A stretch of 64,000 nucleotides of DNA, from contig NZ_JAPJZI010000002.1 in assembly GCF_027944115.1 (NCBI RefSeq), forward strand, positions 248,001 to 312,000, read 5' to 3'. Every line of letters starts with the position of its first letter. The stretch's first letter is position 1. The notes under the pieces are model-generated. The model saw only the letters and a list, made by a program, of their open reading frames with translations. It had not been told where the DNA came from and ran no database searches. This DNA is from Hoeflea prorocentri (GTDB lineage: Bacteria; Pseudomonadota; Alphaproteobacteria; Rhizobiales; Rhizobiaceae). A program made the position numbers and the translations under genes. Below are positions 62,556 to 64,000 of the stretch, one piece after another.

Positions 62556-64000
62556 TTAGCTGAACGAGCCGTGACAGTGCTTGTATTTCTTGCCCGATCC
62601 ACAAGGGCACGGTTCGTTTCTGCCGACTTTGCCCCAGCTTTCCGGATTGTTCGGATCGCGTTCCTCGGCCGGAACGACACGAGACTGGGCCGGCGCAAGC
62701 GCCAATCCGCCGCCCCTTTCATCCGGTTCGGCAAACTCGTCCAGGCCGGTTGTGGCGTCGATATGGTGGCCTTCCATGTGTTCCGGCGGGGTCGGCTCAG
62801 GCGCGTCAGCGGCTTCGCGCACGAGTTCGACGCGCATGAGCTGGGCGGTAACCGTTTCGCGCAGGTTAGCCAGCAGGCTCTGGAACAGTTCAAAGGCTTC
62901 GGCCTTGTATTCCTGCAACGGATCGCGCTGCGCCATCCCCCTGAAGCCGATGACCGAGCGCAGATGGTCGAGATTGACCAGATGTTCGCGCCACAGATGG
63001 TCGAGCGTCTGCAAAATGATGGACTTCTCGACATAGCTCATGACTTCCGGGCCGAAACGCTCAGCGCGGTCTGCCGCGGCCCTTTCCGCCTCGGCCGACA
63101 GGCGCTCGCGGATATCGTCCTCGGCGATGCCTTCCTCGGCAGCCCATTCGTCAACCGGCACATCCAGGTTCAGGAACTTCTCCGTTTCCTGCTTCAGGCC
63201 CTCAAGATCCCACTGTTCCGCATAGGCTCTTTCGGGAATATTGCGGGCGACAACCGCCTCGACGACGTCCTGGCGCATGTCGGCGGTGGTTTCGCCGATA
63301 TCTTCGGCATCCATGAGTTCCAGACGCTGCTCGAAGATCACCTTGCGCTGATCGTTCATCACATCGTCGAATTTCAAGAGGTTCTTTCGGACGTCGAAGT
63401 TGCGCGCTTCAACCTTTTTCTGGGCCCGTTCCAGCGCCTTGTTGATCCAGGGATGGACGATCGCCTCGCCTTCCTTCAGGCCAAGCTTCTTGAGCATGCC
63501 GTCCATCCGGTCGGACCCGAAAATACGCATCAGGTCGTCCTGAAGGGACAGGAAGAATTTCGAACGTCCCGGATCACCCTGGCGGCCGGAACGGCCGCGC
63601 AGTTGATTATCGATCCGCCGGCTTTCATGCCGTTCGGTCGCCAGGACATAAAGTCCGCCTGCGGCCAGCGCCTTTTCCTTCAGCGTCTGCACCTCCTTGC
63701 GGATGGCTTCTTCCTTTGTCTTGCGCTCGTTTTCGTCGTCGATATTCTCGAGTTCCTGGGAGATGCGCATGTCGACATTGCCGCCAAGCTGAATATCGGT
63801 GCCGCGGCCGGCCATGTTCGTGGCGATGGTGACGGTGCCCGGAGCGCCGGCCTGGGCGATGATCAGCGCCTCCTGCTCGTGATAGCGCGCATTGAGGACC
63901 TGAAAACCCTCCACGCCCGAGTTGCGCAGGCGTTCAGCCAGAAGTTCGGATTTCTCAATCGATGTGGTTCCGACAAGCACTGGCTGCCCGCGCCCGCTTG
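62556..64000 (-). CDS. secA: preprotein translocase subunit SecA, N-terminus beyond window
   Basis: About 480 C-terminal residues of the ~900-residue Sec motor are visible. They cover [16 protein letters not shown] and the helicase motifs [17 protein letters not shown] and [13 protein letters not shown]. The helical scaffold region ([25 protein letters not shown]) and helical wing follow, then an acidic linker. It ends in the SEC-C zinc motif [15 protein letters not shown], which binds SecB and phospholipid. The frame is open through the window end. Confidence 0.97.
   Translation of the reverse strand, partial: SGRGQPVLVGTTSIEKSELLAERLRNSGVEGFQVLNARYHEQEALIIAQAGAPGTVTIATNMAGRGTDIQLGGNVDMRISQELENIDDENERKTKEEAIRKEVQTLKEKALAAGGLYVLATERHESRRIDNQLRGRSGRQGDPGRSKFFLSLQDDLMRIFGSDRMDGMLKKLGLKEGEAIVHPWINKALERAQKKVEARNFDVRKNLLKFDDVMNDQRKVIFEQRLELMDAEDIGETTADMRQDVVEAVVARNIPERAYAEQWDLEGLKQETEKFLNLDVPVDEWAAEEGIAEDDIRERLSAEAERAAADRAERFGPEVMSYVEKSIILQTLDHLWREHLVNLDHLRSVIGFRGMAQRDPLQEYKAEAFELFQSLLANLRETVTAQLMRVELVREAADAPEPTPPEHMEGHHIDATTGLDEFAEPDERGGGLALAPAQSRVVPAEERDPNNPESWGKVGRNEPCPCGSGKKYKHCHGSFS

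Overview
The window looks like a chromosomal segment of an alphaproteobacterium of the order Hyphomicrobiales (Rhizobiales). This rests on gene content and order, not on any search. The markers are ftsX-ftsE facing a DUF3426-like protein, hpt and the single-domain response regulator CpdR; a TIGR02302/DUF4175 protein next to lysA-lptM-argH and a facing tlpA; etfB-etfA with 3-hydroxybutyryl-CoA dehydrogenase; and small family proteins such as DUF2125, DUF2783 and a HIG1-type twin-membrane protein. The sequence is GC-rich and densely coding. Many overlaps are of the ATGA type, so open frames opposite real genes are common and were not called. Both window ends cut genes: maiA at the left and secA at the right.

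Region 1 (1-7.3 kb) is a homogentisate (tyrosine/phenylacetate-type) catabolic regulon. One leftward operon carries hmgA, a fumarylacetoacetate hydrolase, a metallo-beta-lactamase-fold protein, an FAD aromatic monooxygenase and a 63-residue DUF2783 protein. A second leftward unit carries a VOC protein and maiA. A divergent MarR regulator sits beside hmgA. Two similar 18-bp palindromes, one at each promoter, make a coherent predicted MarR regulon. The monooxygenase and DUF2783 pair resembles the two-component 3-hydroxyphenylacetate 6-hydroxylase MhaAB.

Region 2 (7.5-19.6 kb) holds an isolated dxr and then a rightward aromatic block: kynU, and pcaD-pcaB-MFS transporter-pobA. An FMN-binding glutamate-synthase-like membrane protein, rsgA, a VOC protein, tRNA-Arg(CCT) and a bile-acid:sodium-symporter-family protein follow.

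Region 3 (19.6-27 kb) is a leftward operon. A CodA-like amidohydrolase comes first, then a BMP-type binding protein, an amidase, a double ABC ATPase and two permeases. It looks like import plus hydrolysis or deamination of a nucleobase-like heterocycle. Specificity residues of the CodA homologue are changed, so the substrate is probably not cytosine.

Region 4 (27-48.5 kb) is mostly housekeeping: hisC-tyrA, DUF2125, gamma-glutamylcyclotransferase, plsC, ydcF, ftsEX, hpt, cpdR, TIGR02302, lysA, lptM, argH, tlpA, ridA, hbd, etfBA, rhomboid, cobalamin adenosyltransferase, HIG1 protein and SDR.

Region 5 (48.5-64 kb) has a BrkB-family membrane protein, gluQ, an AlkA-type glycosylase and an HNH endonuclease. 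Then comes a likely acquired pair, an AraC-family regulator divergent from a classical autotransporter, with two 21-bp-spaced direct repeats between them. It ends with dsbB, a YqaA-family protein, tRNA-Leu(CAA), an acyl-CoA synthetase, a CelD/BcsL-type acetyltransferase with a polysaccharide flippase, and the C-terminal part of secA. I saw no CRISPR array, insertion sequence, prophage or recognisable defence system.
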